A program made the position numbers and the translations under genes. Below are positions 16,957 to 25,081 of a DNA stretch of 64,000 bases, piece by piece (position 1 is the stretch's first letter; each line of letters begins with the position of its first letter). Origin of the DNA: Lunatimonas sp. (GTDB lineage Bacteria > Bacteroidota > Bacteroidia > Cytophagales > Cyclobacteriaceae). The stretch is taken from contig NZ_JAFIEU010000051.1 of the NCBI RefSeq assembly GCF_020832325.1, positions 124,001 to 188,000 on the forward strand, given 5' to 3'. The notes beneath the pieces were generated by a model. It saw only the letters and a program-made list of their open reading frames with translations, did not search any database and was not told the origin of the DNA.

Positions 16957-17820
16957 ATGGACAGAGTATTATTTGGTGATAACCAGTTTTTTGGTGTAAA
17001 TCATGCTTCTGATGAAAAAGCCCGAGCCCAGACCATCCGTTTTCAGGATAACCGAGCGATCATGGATGTGTTGGACATTGCTATTGATGAAGGCATAAAC
17101 ACCTTTATGTGTACTACCCATGATAGAATTGAGTATATATGCAATGTAGTGCGGGATAATCCTAAATACCAGGACTTTAAGATTTATCCTTGTATGCCTT
17201 ATGCCCACAAATATGCAAACGCTGTCACAGAATTAGGGATATTGGGAACGGTTAAGCAGTTTGTGCCAGGCAATGTGTTCAGCACGTTTGCTAAGGGAGG
17301 TGTTGCTTTCATGAAGAAGGATTTTGCCAGTCTTGCCAAACTCATGATAGATGCGGAGCTCAAAATGTTCAAAGGTATCAATACTCCGGTAATTTGGATG
17401 CAGAATGTCATTACCGACCTACTTCTCGGGCTTGGCATGGTCGATTTTCTGGTTGCGTTTTATGATCATGTAAAAGAGAAGCACGGTGCGGAGCCCGGCT
17501 TTATTACGATGAACCTTCCCTTATTACTCGATACATTGGAGCAGGCAGGTATTAGAAATCCTACGATATGTGCTTCCATCAATCAGATAGGATTTAGGAT
17601 GTCTGGTGGCAAAGAGCTGTATGAGAAGGTAATAGCCCAAAAGAGGTGCAAATTAGTGGCCATGCAGGTACTTGCAGCTGGGGCAATCCCTCCTAAGGAA
17701 GCTTTTCAATATGTCTGTTCTTTGTCTGGCGTCGATTCAATCCTATTTGGAGCGTCCTCACGTGCAAATATCAAACAATCAAAGGGGTTAATTGATTCTT
17801 TTAGTGCCAGAAGAATTTAG
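16957..17820 (+). CDS. TIM-barrel, aldo-keto-reductase-like protein of unknown function
   Basis: 287 residues, apparently a soluble alpha/beta barrel. The start RVLFGDNQFFGVNH and the end VDSILFGASSRANIKQS resemble the first and last strands of aldo-keto reductases, where the terminal GASS region binds the cofactor phosphate. A classic catalytic Asp-Tyr-Lys-His tetrad is not obvious by eye, so it may be an aldolase- or isomerase-like relative. It is the fourth gene of the module starting at 13721, four bases behind the oxidoreductase. No specific activity is proposed. Confidence 0.6.
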   Translation: MDRVLFGDNQFFGVNHASDEKARAQTIRFQDNRAIMDVLDIAIDEGINTFMCTTHDRIEYICNVVRDNPKYQDFKIYPCMPYAHKYANAVTELGILGTVKQFVPGNVFSTFAKGGVAFMKKDFASLAKLMIDAELKMFKGINTPVIWMQNVITDLLLGLGMVDFLVAFYDHVKEKHGAEPGFITMNLPLLLDTLEQAGIRNPTICASINQIGFRMSGGKELYEKVIAQKRCKLVAMQVLAAGAIPPKEAFQYVCSLSGVDSILFGASSRANIKQSKGLIDSFSARRI

Positions 17821-17872
17821 TTGATGGTGAATTAGGAATTTGTATTTTGAGCGTACGTCATTTTATAGGAGT

Positions 17873-18964
17873 ATGAGGGTTTTTTTGGTCAACAATTATT
17901 CAATGGAAAACGCCTTTCGTTTGTGGAAAGAAGGGACTAGTGGAAGTCATCACGTTTGGGGCAAAGTAGAGCTCGACGAACGCGGAACGGTAGAGATGAT
18001 TTTGTTTCCGCACGAAAAATACAGGTTTCTAAACAAGATCGGAAAATTGTTTGGCATCTCACACCTGGACCAGCAAATTAGGATTCTGGGGAGCCTTAGT
18101 GAGTTTGATGTGCTATATGCGCCCTATTCTATGGCGAATACCAAGCTTCTTGCGGTACTCAAAATTTTCGGTCTTTTCAGAAAGCCGATTGTAATAGCGG
18201 TTCATCAACCCTTTTTGTTTGCTAGATCAGAGAGCCGTTGGATGCGCTGGATTTCGAAGGTAATTTTGATGCAGTTTGAGTCCGTGATTTTTTTGAGCGA
18301 GCCATTGATGCGTGATACGGTAGGTCGGTTAAATATCCCTCCAAAAATTGAAAAATCCCGTTTCTCCACGGCCCATTGGGGCCCGGATCGCCGTTTTTAT
18401 AAGAAGTTTAAAATCGACATTCCCCTAGAGTCTTGTGATTATGTGATTAGTGCTGGCAATACCGATCGAGACTATGAGACAATTATTGAGGCTTTCAGGT
18501 ATATTGATTTTAAGTTGAAGATCTTTTGTAGCAAGAAATCTCTTCCGAAAATAGATAATCTGCCTCCAAACGTAGAAATTCACTCGGAGGTTATCCCCTA
18601 TTTTCAACTTTCGGACCATTATTTGCATGCACGATTGATTCTCATACCCTTTTTGTATCCTATGAAAAAGGAGGGTTGCCAAGGAATGACAGGGATTCAA
18701 GACGTATTGGCATTTCATAAGCCTGTTGTTATAACAAAAAACCCCTACCTGAATATGGATGTAGAGGAAGAGGGGTTTGGTGTTCAAGTGGAAAAGCAAG
18801 ACGTAGAGGGGTGGAGAAATACCCTAAATGGACTGATCGAAGACTGGGATAGATTAAAGACTATGCAGAGCCGTACCAAAGTCGTACTTGAGACAAAAAT
18901 GAATTCGGATATTTACGCGGAAAAGTTAGAAGAAGTGCTTTTAAGTCAGAAAAATAAGAAATGA
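17873..18964 (+). CDS. Glycosyltransferase-like protein, GT-B fold
   Basis: 363 residues from ATG 17873. The start MRVFLVNNYSMENAF, SEFDVLYAPYSMANTKLLAV, IVIAVHQPF and DYVISAGNTDRDYETIIEAF fit a GT4-like enzyme, and GMTGIQDVLAFHKPVVITK occupies the donor-site position. The frame extends upstream to TTG 17840, but the family-like N-terminus begins at 17873. An AGGAG lies at 17867-17871, unusually close to the ATG. It is in the same direction as the locus, 52 bases after the barrel gene. Confidence 0.75.
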   Translation: MRVFLVNNYSMENAFRLWKEGTSGSHHVWGKVELDERGTVEMILFPHEKYRFLNKIGKLFGISHLDQQIRILGSLSEFDVLYAPYSMANTKLLAVLKIFGLFRKPIVIAVHQPFLFARSESRWMRWISKVILMQFESVIFLSEPLMRDTVGRLNIPPKIEKSRFSTAHWGPDRRFYKKFKIDIPLESCDYVISAGNTDRDYETIIEAFRYIDFKLKIFCSKKSLPKIDNLPPNVEIHSEVIPYFQLSDHYLHARLILIPFLYPMKKEGCQGMTGIQDVLAFHKPVVITKNPYLNMDVEEEGFGVQVEKQDVEGWRNTLNGLIEDWDRLKTMQSRTKVVLETKMNSDIYAEKLEEVLLSQKNKK

Positions 18965-19031
18965 TCAAACTGAATTTTTCCAAATTTTATTTTTGATATT
19001 TGTTTTCATGAAAATATTGTAATCAGGAATT

Positions 19032-19976
19032 ATGGATTTGAATGAATTTGAGAACATCATTTATGATAGTAACTCTCTTTATTCATGGGATCGGCTGAAT
19101 GAAGCTAGATTTTTAAATAAAGTATTGTTTGAACTTCATGAGCTACTGGGTAGTGGTTTTCATGATTATGTGTTTTTTGTATTTTCGGACCACAATAAGG
19201 GTAGGATTCCGAGTAGTTTACACTTTATTACCCCAAAAAAGAAGATATTAATTTTTGTGTCGGATGAAACTGGGGCTGATCCGAGTAGGTATTCAGAACA
19301 CTACCATGCAATATTCAAGGCCTATATTGGCGAGGGTGATTTTTCTAAAAATGTATTTCCATTTCCACTGGGATACGTAAATGAAGTTCCTGTTTTTAAA
19401 TCCTTACCTGTAGTTGAAAGAAGCATCAGTGTGTTTTTTAGAGGAAATTTGAATACTAATAGAATTGATTTTTATAGGAGCCTTTCAGCGTGGTTTCGGG
19501 TTTTCCCTTCCAAAAGGCTCTTGAGTCATAAGATTTACAAGCGACTGTTGCTGTGGCTAAGACGGGATTTTAGTCTAAGTGTGCCGAATTCCATTTTGAT
19601 TTTCAACGAAAGTTTCAAAAGTGGGTATTCTCTTGAGTGTTACGGTAAGATTTTATCCGATAGTAAAATTGTGTTATCACCAAAGGGCTTTAGTAGTACG
19701 GAGTGTTTTCGGATTTACGAGGCTATGCGGGCTGGTTGCGTAATCATTTCGGAAAAGCTTCCCAATATATTTTTTTACAAGGAATCTCCGATCATTCAGA
19801 TCACTAATTGGAGAGAGGGGCTAAGAATTGCAAACGAACTGCTGGGCGATGAGGAACGGCTCCAGCGCTTACAAGATGAAACAATGGCATGGTGGGAATC
19901 TAAATGTTCGGAAAAGGCCACGGCTTCTTACATGTTGAGCAATTTGTTGAAATTGGGCGATAGTGTCGTAAAGTAA
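19032..19976 (+). CDS. Exostosin-like glycosyltransferase
   Basis: 314 residues, the last gene of the exopolysaccharide locus. The C-terminal part reads ILSDSKIVLSPKGFSSTECF followed by RIYEAMRAGCVIISEKLP, very like the exostosin/GT47-type C-terminal domain, where a conserved acidic residue in the R-x-YEA-x-x-G-C-V-I segment contacts the nucleotide sugar. An SVFFRGNLN segment mid-protein fits the same family. It is separated from the previous gene by 67 AT-rich bases and followed by the terminator at 20039. Confidence 0.75.
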   Translation: MDLNEFENIIYDSNSLYSWDRLNEARFLNKVLFELHELLGSGFHDYVFFVFSDHNKGRIPSSLHFITPKKKILIFVSDETGADPSRYSEHYHAIFKAYIGEGDFSKNVFPFPLGYVNEVPVFKSLPVVERSISVFFRGNLNTNRIDFYRSLSAWFRVFPSKRLLSHKIYKRLLLWLRRDFSLSVPNSILIFNESFKSGYSLECYGKILSDSKIVLSPKGFSSTECFRIYEAMRAGCVIISEKLPNIFFYKESPIIQITNWREGLRIANELLGDEERLQRLQDETMAWWESKCSEKATASYMLSNLLKLGDSVVK

Positions 19977-20038
19977 CCGAGTATGCGACTGCTAGAGCCA
20001 TATTCTGTGGTATAACCAACTGGTTTTCCATTTTAACA

Positions 20039-20075
20039 AAAGAAATCAGGCTGCCAACGGCAGCCTGATTTCTTT
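20039..20075 (+). terminator. Strong hairpin terminator of the exopolysaccharide locus
   Basis: A perfect 17-bp inverted repeat (AAAGAAATCAGGCTGCC at 20039-20055, loop AAC, GGCAGCCTGATTTCTTT at 20059-20075) with U-rich outer arms and TTGTTT after it. The arms are also U-rich on the other strand, so it may stop the convergent minus-strand gene as well. Confidence 0.9.
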
Positions 20076-20145
20076 GTTTAAATAGTGTTTTGGATATGAG
20101 CCTTTCCTGCCAAGGGTTAGCAAGCTCATCTGCCAAACTTTAAGG

Positions 20146-23100
20146 CTAATGTTGGACAATAAACCTCAATCGCTGTGCTTCGCCTTTCTTATTCGAAACA
20201 CTCAACAGATAGGTGCCATTTTTCAAGTCAGCAGTGGATATTGTGATTGTTCTATTGGAACCCATCACGAAATCAGCGGGATGAATTGCTTTGACAAGCT
20301 GACCAGCCATGTTGTGAATCAGGATGAATTGAAGTTCGCTATCTGAGTCAACGACTAGGTTGGTATATTCATTGGCTGGATTTGGATACAACAATGCACT
20401 TGTCTTGGACTCAAGGACCTGAACCACATCCTCTGTCTGGGCTTGTTCCATTTCGCGGTAGCCCCTCATATTGTTTCCAGCAAAAAGGACCCTGCCTGTT
20501 TCATCCACGATTCCGATTCCTGCCACTATCGCATTGTTTACACTGGCGATAAAGTCTAAATTGAGAGTGCCATCTGTCACGGAGATGTTTTTAAAGGTCA
20601 GTTTTACTTCTTTGTTTCTGAACTCAGCAAACATGTCGAGGTTCGATTTCACTTTTACACCTTCTACCAAAATATCAAATACTCGTTGACCGGCCCTTTC
20701 ATCTCTTCCATTGAGACCAAAATAGGTTTCTTTGTGGTAGGTCTCTACCGTATAGATACCATTTGGAACAGGAATTGCGTAGTTTAGACGCGGAGCAAAC
20801 CTACCGCTTATGAACAGGGGTTCAGTGCTTGCAGTTGAGTTGTTGCTGATGTTGGTTCCGCTGGTTTTAAGATAGTCAGCAGGAATTCGGCTAAACGATG
20901 CATTCTGGTAAGATACGTTTCCTTGGCTGCCTGTGCTAAAATAGATTCCGATAGGTTGGGTCTCGGTGCTGGTTTTAACAATCGTTTCAGTGCTAGTCTT
21001 TTCTGTTGTTTCCGTGATTGGGACTAGCATGAAGCCAGATATTATCGCATTGTTTGCTGTTGCACGCAAATCCAGGTTTAATATGTTATCCTTTATTTCT
21101 ACTATACCAAGATCAAGCTCTATTTCTTTGTTAGCAAACTCTACGAACATGTCTAGGTTTCTCTTCACTACCTGTCCTTCCACCAGGATGTCAAACACTC
21201 TTTGACCGCTTCTTGCAGTAGGGCCAGTTTTACCAAAATAGGTTTCGTGATGATAGGTTTTCACTTGATATTTGCCATTGGTAACTGGGATTTCGTAAGC
21301 GAGGTGTGTAGCGAATCGTCCTGCCTGAAAAAGCGGCTCTTTGCTAGCAGCAAGATTTGTGGAGATCCCTGTACTGCTGGTTTTTAGGTAGTTGCTTTGT
21401 GCGCCAAACCCGACTCCTTGGTAAGAAATTTCCGCATTACGGAATGTGTTTACAGCAATTGCAGGTATGTTTTGCTCAGGTGAAGGAGCAGGTGTTGTTT
21501 TATCTTCAACAGGTTTATCTGCAAGTGACGATTCATCGTATTCAGTTATTGAAATCCCTGAGATGATCGCATTGTTGACTGAAGCGGTTAATGTGATATT
21601 AAGCACATTGTTCGTTACGTTCACCTGATGGAATGTGAGAACTGTTTCCTGATTTGCATTTTCAAGGAATAGGTCAAAGTCCTTTTTAACGGTAGTCCCC
21701 TGTAAAGCGATGTCAAATACTCTTCTATTTGATCCACCAGGGCGCCCGTTCATTCCAAAGTAGGTCTCGTGATGATAGGTTTTAACAGTGTATGTTCCGT
21801 TGGACACAGGAATAGTCAATACCATGGTGGAGCCAAATCGTCCATTTTGGAACAATGGTTCGTTGCTCGCCTGCACATTGTTGCTGATACTGCTAGTTGA
21901 CACAAAACAATTCAGGTTTTCGCCCTCGAAATTGTTGCCAGCAAAATCCACCGCTTCTGAGCTTCCTAGATTCATGAACAGTCGGGTGACGTTGGAGTCT
22001 CCTGTTTCGATAGGGGTATTTGAAGGAGCTTCTTTTTGTGGTTCGTCTCCACCGTCAACCGTTTCAACGTTCTCCTCAACTTCTTCTACAACCTCTTCGG
22101 TTTCTTCCGTATTCTCTATCTCCTCAATTTGTTCGTCAAGCAGGTCATTGCCTAATTTGAATAGTGCCACGGAGCTAAATGGCTGAATGTCTACTTTCCC
22201 GGTGAACAGTTCTTTTTGGGCATTGACAAAGGATCCGTTTAGAGCGATCGTCTTTATTGACGCTTGGTTGTTGTATTCGAACAGGATTTTTTCTTCAGGT
22301 AGTATATTATGTACGTTTACAGAGACTATTTCCAAATCGTCTAGAAGGTAGGTGAGGTTGGTCTCACTGGTTGCTATCATTAAGGAGGTTTTTTCAAGAT
22401 CAATTTGAGGTGTCAAAATGGTTTGAAACTCTGTCGTTCTAGTGTCCAATTCAAACGTCGTCATGGAAGACAGATTGGCCCAAGGAGACCCTGTATGACG
22501 GAAATATACCCGAAGGGGTGCTTTTCGCTCGCCCTTTGCCTTGAATCTTACCAGATAGGTTTTGTCTTTTGAAACCTGTCCAATATCAATCTTCAGACTT
22601 GAACTGGTTGATCCTGTCCTCACCTGTAGTGTTCCACCTTCGATCCCGTCTTTTGACCAAGTTACAGTTGAGCTATTAGGTCCTACTCCGGAGGTGTTTT
22701 TGTCAAATCCTTGGTTTGGAAACAGGTTGTTACCGGTTTTTTCTTTTACTACAAATTTTTCAAAATCAACTGTGTTACTTTTGGAACCGGTATCTTTTCC
22801 CATTTCTTTGGCCCAACGATCCAAATTGTAAAAGTTTTCCACAAACGTTCCGGAACTGTTAGGGTTTCGGGTATAGATGCTGAATTCATCTCCGAATGGC
22901 CTAAAGAAGGTGTTGTTCCTAAGTTCTACCATTTGGGATATATCGTTCTTGTAGCTTCGGAAGGTGTAGGAGTTTTGATCAGCATATTTTGAAAAGAATG
23001 TATTTCCTTCAATTGTGATATTTCTTGTGTCTTTTCCAATATTGCTGTTTCCGATATTCAATAGCATATTTGAATTGAATATGGTGTTGTTTCGTACTTG

Positions 23101-24615
23101 CACATTGTACGAATTGGACATTTTGATGCCACTGTTTGCGTTGGCAATCGTGTTTCCAATGATCTCAATGCCGTTTGAATTATCATCTAGGAAAATTCCT
23201 TCAGCCTGCGGGTTAAAACCACTTCGTGTCATGTAAGCTAGACCACCTTTGCTACCGATACCATTTAGGATGATATTTCGCTCTATTTTTCGGCCATGGG
23301 TATCCGGGTTATTGTGTCCTCCGTAGGTATAGACTCCCCCACCATCGCCTTTAATCAAGCAGAAAGTATCGATGAAGTTTTGTCTTACCACGGTACTGGT
23401 ACCATTGAATTGAATGCCATTGTATCCGATATTCGTCACCTTGTTTCGCTCGATTAGAATATTTTCAGACACCGCGAATATTCCAACGCCGCTACCATCA
23501 CCGTTAGCGTTTCTGCCTGGGATGGACGCAGCGTCATTTACGGAATTATTTCGAATGATCGCCCCAGGATTGCCAAATCTTAAAAACATACCGTTGTTAT
23601 AGGTACTGGATGCACTACTGCCGTCAATCTCCAAATTGGTGTGGCTCAGGATGTGCATGCCATTTTCGCCAGTAAATTCGACGTCTACACCTTTGATCTT
23701 GAGGTCGTCCCCGTTTCCGGAAAAGTATATGGCGTCTTTATTAGCACCAGAAAGGTGAAGGTTTTCCAACACTATGTGGTTTACCCTGCTGTTTTTGGTT
23801 AGTAAGTAGGGTAGGCTGGCATATTCTACTTTTGCCGAGGAGGTGTTTACATTTCCAAAAAATAGGCGGAGTTTTTTGGTCGAAGGGCTGAAATACCATT
23901 CGCCAAATTGATCTAGGGTATTTGGGTGATTTTGTATAAAGAAGCCAAACCCCTCTTTCGGAGAATAGGAACTACCTGAATTATCAAAGGTGATGGTGCT
24001 ACCGGAATGGTTGGTCACTTTATGCGTGTCAATCACCCATTGAACCTTCTTGATCACGACCTCAGCATTCTGCCAATTGGACGATCCACTGGGAAATGTT
24101 CCAGATACCGTATTTGATCCATTCGTTGTGGCAATGGTAATGTATCCTTCATTTGAGGTATTGGCATTTGGAAACCGACCTAATTCAACTCGTTTTCCGT
24201 TCACTAGTACTACATTAACCTCACCTGTCGCCAACACGGACTTGCTTTCAAATATTGAGTTGCCGAGGTTGTTCCAGTCTTTCAACTCTCGAAATGATGT
24301 GATGATCGGTTTTGGGCCTGTGCCATATGCTCCAATTTTTATTGGATTGCCAGGACTACCTGAGTTTGTAATGTGGATAGTACCATAGAACCGCTCACCT
24401 CTCTTAAAGAAGATATTGTCTCCACCCTTTAGGTTAGGGAATATCTGGTTTAGTTTTGCGACACTTTTCCAAGGAGTGGAGGGGTTTTGTGCTTGAGTGC
24501 TTGTCCGATTATCATCTCCAGAGATATCTGAAAAATAATAGTCCACAGCAAATGCTGACTGGCAGAAAAATGCCAACCAAGCCAACATCATCAGTTTTAC
24601 CGCTTTCGTTTTCAT
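20146..24615 (-). CDS. Secreted beta-helix protein with three malectin-like domains and T9SS sorting domain
   Basis: 1489 residues from ATG 24615, where a clean signal peptide begins (MKTKAVKLMMLAWLAFFCQS, cleavage after FA). The frame extends upstream to ATG 24684 and TTG 24717, but that would bury the signal. Layout: right-handed parallel beta-helix (about 25-600; many N-x-I repeat turns), a CBM-like beta-sandwich (about 627-765, with the VYFRHTGSPWANLS segment), a Glu-rich linker (about 823-855), three malectin-like repeats (about 868-1025, 1048-1198, 1220-1372; each has the pattern VFDI-x2-(E/Q)G-x-x-V-K-x-(D/N)-(F/L)-D-(L/M)-F), and a type IX secretion type A C-terminal domain (about 1405-1489, opening YPNPANEY). 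Likely cell-surface or secreted, binding or acting on polysaccharide. The catalytic type (lyase, epimerase or hydrolase) is not determined. Confidence 0.88.
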   Translation of the reverse strand: MKTKAVKLMMLAWLAFFCQSAFAVDYYFSDISGDDNRTSTQAQNPSTPWKSVAKLNQIFPNLKGGDNIFFKRGERFYGTIHITNSGSPGNPIKIGAYGTGPKPIITSFRELKDWNNLGNSIFESKSVLATGEVNVVLVNGKRVELGRFPNANTSNEGYITIATTNGSNTVSGTFPSGSSNWQNAEVVIKKVQWVIDTHKVTNHSGSTITFDNSGSSYSPKEGFGFFIQNHPNTLDQFGEWYFSPSTKKLRLFFGNVNTSSAKVEYASLPYLLTKNSRVNHIVLENLHLSGANKDAIYFSGNGDDLKIKGVDVEFTGENGMHILSHTNLEIDGSSASSTYNNGMFLRFGNPGAIIRNNSVNDAASIPGRNANGDGSGVGIFAVSENILIERNKVTNIGYNGIQFNGTSTVVRQNFIDTFCLIKGDGGGVYTYGGHNNPDTHGRKIERNIILNGIGSKGGLAYMTRSGFNPQAEGIFLDDNSNGIEIIGNTIANANSGIKMSNSYNVQVRNNTIFNSNMLLNIGNSNIGKDTRNITIEGNTFFSKYADQNSYTFRSYKNDISQMVELRNNTFFRPFGDEFSIYTRNPNSSGTFVENFYNLDRWAKEMGKDTGSKSNTVDFEKFVVKEKTGNNLFPNQGFDKNTSGVGPNSSTVTWSKDGIEGGTLQVRTGSTSSSLKIDIGQVSKDKTYLVRFKAKGERKAPLRVYFRHTGSPWANLSSMTTFELDTRTTEFQTILTPQIDLEKTSLMIATSETNLTYLLDDLEIVSVNVHNILPEEKILFEYNNQASIKTIALNGSFVNAQKELFTGKVDIQPFSSVALFKLGNDLLDEQIEEIENTEETEEVVEEVEENVETVDGGDEPQKEAPSNTPIETGDSNVTRLFMNLGSSEAVDFAGNNFEGENLNCFVSTSSISNNVQASNEPLFQNGRFGSTMVLTIPVSNGTYTVKTYHHETYFGMNGRPGGSNRRVFDIALQGTTVKKDFDLFLENANQETVLTFHQVNVTNNVLNITLTASVNNAIISGISITEYDESSLADKPVEDKTTPAPSPEQNIPAIAVNTFRNAEISYQGVGFGAQSNYLKTSSTGISTNLAASKEPLFQAGRFATHLAYEIPVTNGKYQVKTYHHETYFGKTGPTARSGQRVFDILVEGQVVKRNLDMFVEFANKEIELDLGIVEIKDNILNLDLRATANNAIISGFMLVPITETTEKTSTETIVKTSTETQPIGIYFSTGSQGNVSYQNASFSRIPADYLKTSGTNISNNSTASTEPLFISGRFAPRLNYAIPVPNGIYTVETYHKETYFGLNGRDERAGQRVFDILVEGVKVKSNLDMFAEFRNKEVKLTFKNISVTDGTLNLDFIASVNNAIVAGIGIVDETGRVLFAGNNMRGYREMEQAQTEDVVQVLESKTSALLYPNPANEYTNLVVDSDSELQFILIHNMAGQLVKAIHPADFVMGSNRTITISTADLKNGTYLLSVSNKKGEAQRLRFIVQH

Positions 24616-25081
24616 TGCCTTATTGTTTAAATTCCAAACTTTTAGTTTTTTTCGTTTCTGATCGCCAGTTACTTGGGTATTCATTTTGTCGGCGGTTTTT
24701 CGATCTTTATATTTCAAAATCGGTATTTTGATATTTGGAATTAAATTTTTTGCCTTTTGTATTATGCAATATGAAATTCTAATATCATCGCCTTATTGGA
24801 TAATAAACAATAAGAAATTTTAAAAAACAAAAATCAACAATCAGGTATTTTTCGAAAACAACGGTGGGGAAGAAGAGCGTTTGGAGTACAAAAAATCTTT
24901 TTTGCGTTTTGCAACTTTAAAACTGTGGAACCTCCAATTTTCCGCTTGAAAAAATTTTTTCAATTTTTTTTGCAAAACGTCGCAAGTCTCGATCCTTCAG
25001 GTGAAGGCGAAATAAAAAGGTACAGTAGAAGTAAAGTGGGACAAATTTTTTCTGGTTGGCTGCTAAAAATAATACAGCCTT
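24616..25081. other. Gap with nested inverted repeats between beta-helix genes
   Basis: No gene supported. CGTTTTGCAA at 24905-24914 is matched by its exact complement TTGCAAAACG at 24970-24979, and between them lies a perfect 18-bp palindrome TTGAAAAAA/TTTTTTCAA at 24946-24963 followed by a T-run. The region must hold the promoter of the gene ending at 20146, but no good TTTG/TAnnTTTG pair was found on the minus strand. Confidence 0.4.

Noticed and set aside
20500-22010. A CRISPR array or simple DNA repeat in the beta-helix gene
   Set aside because: The repetition is at protein level (three malectin-like domains, roughly 450 bases apart) and the DNA copies are diverged.
24616-24717. Upstream extension of the beta-helix gene to TTG 24717 or ATG 24684
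   Set aside because: It would add about 34 hydrophilic residues in front of the signal peptide.
25058-25079. Terminator for the beta-helix gene ending at 25082
   Set aside because: GGCTG/CAGCC is only a 5-bp stem with a 12-base loop and lacks a T-run on the minus strand.
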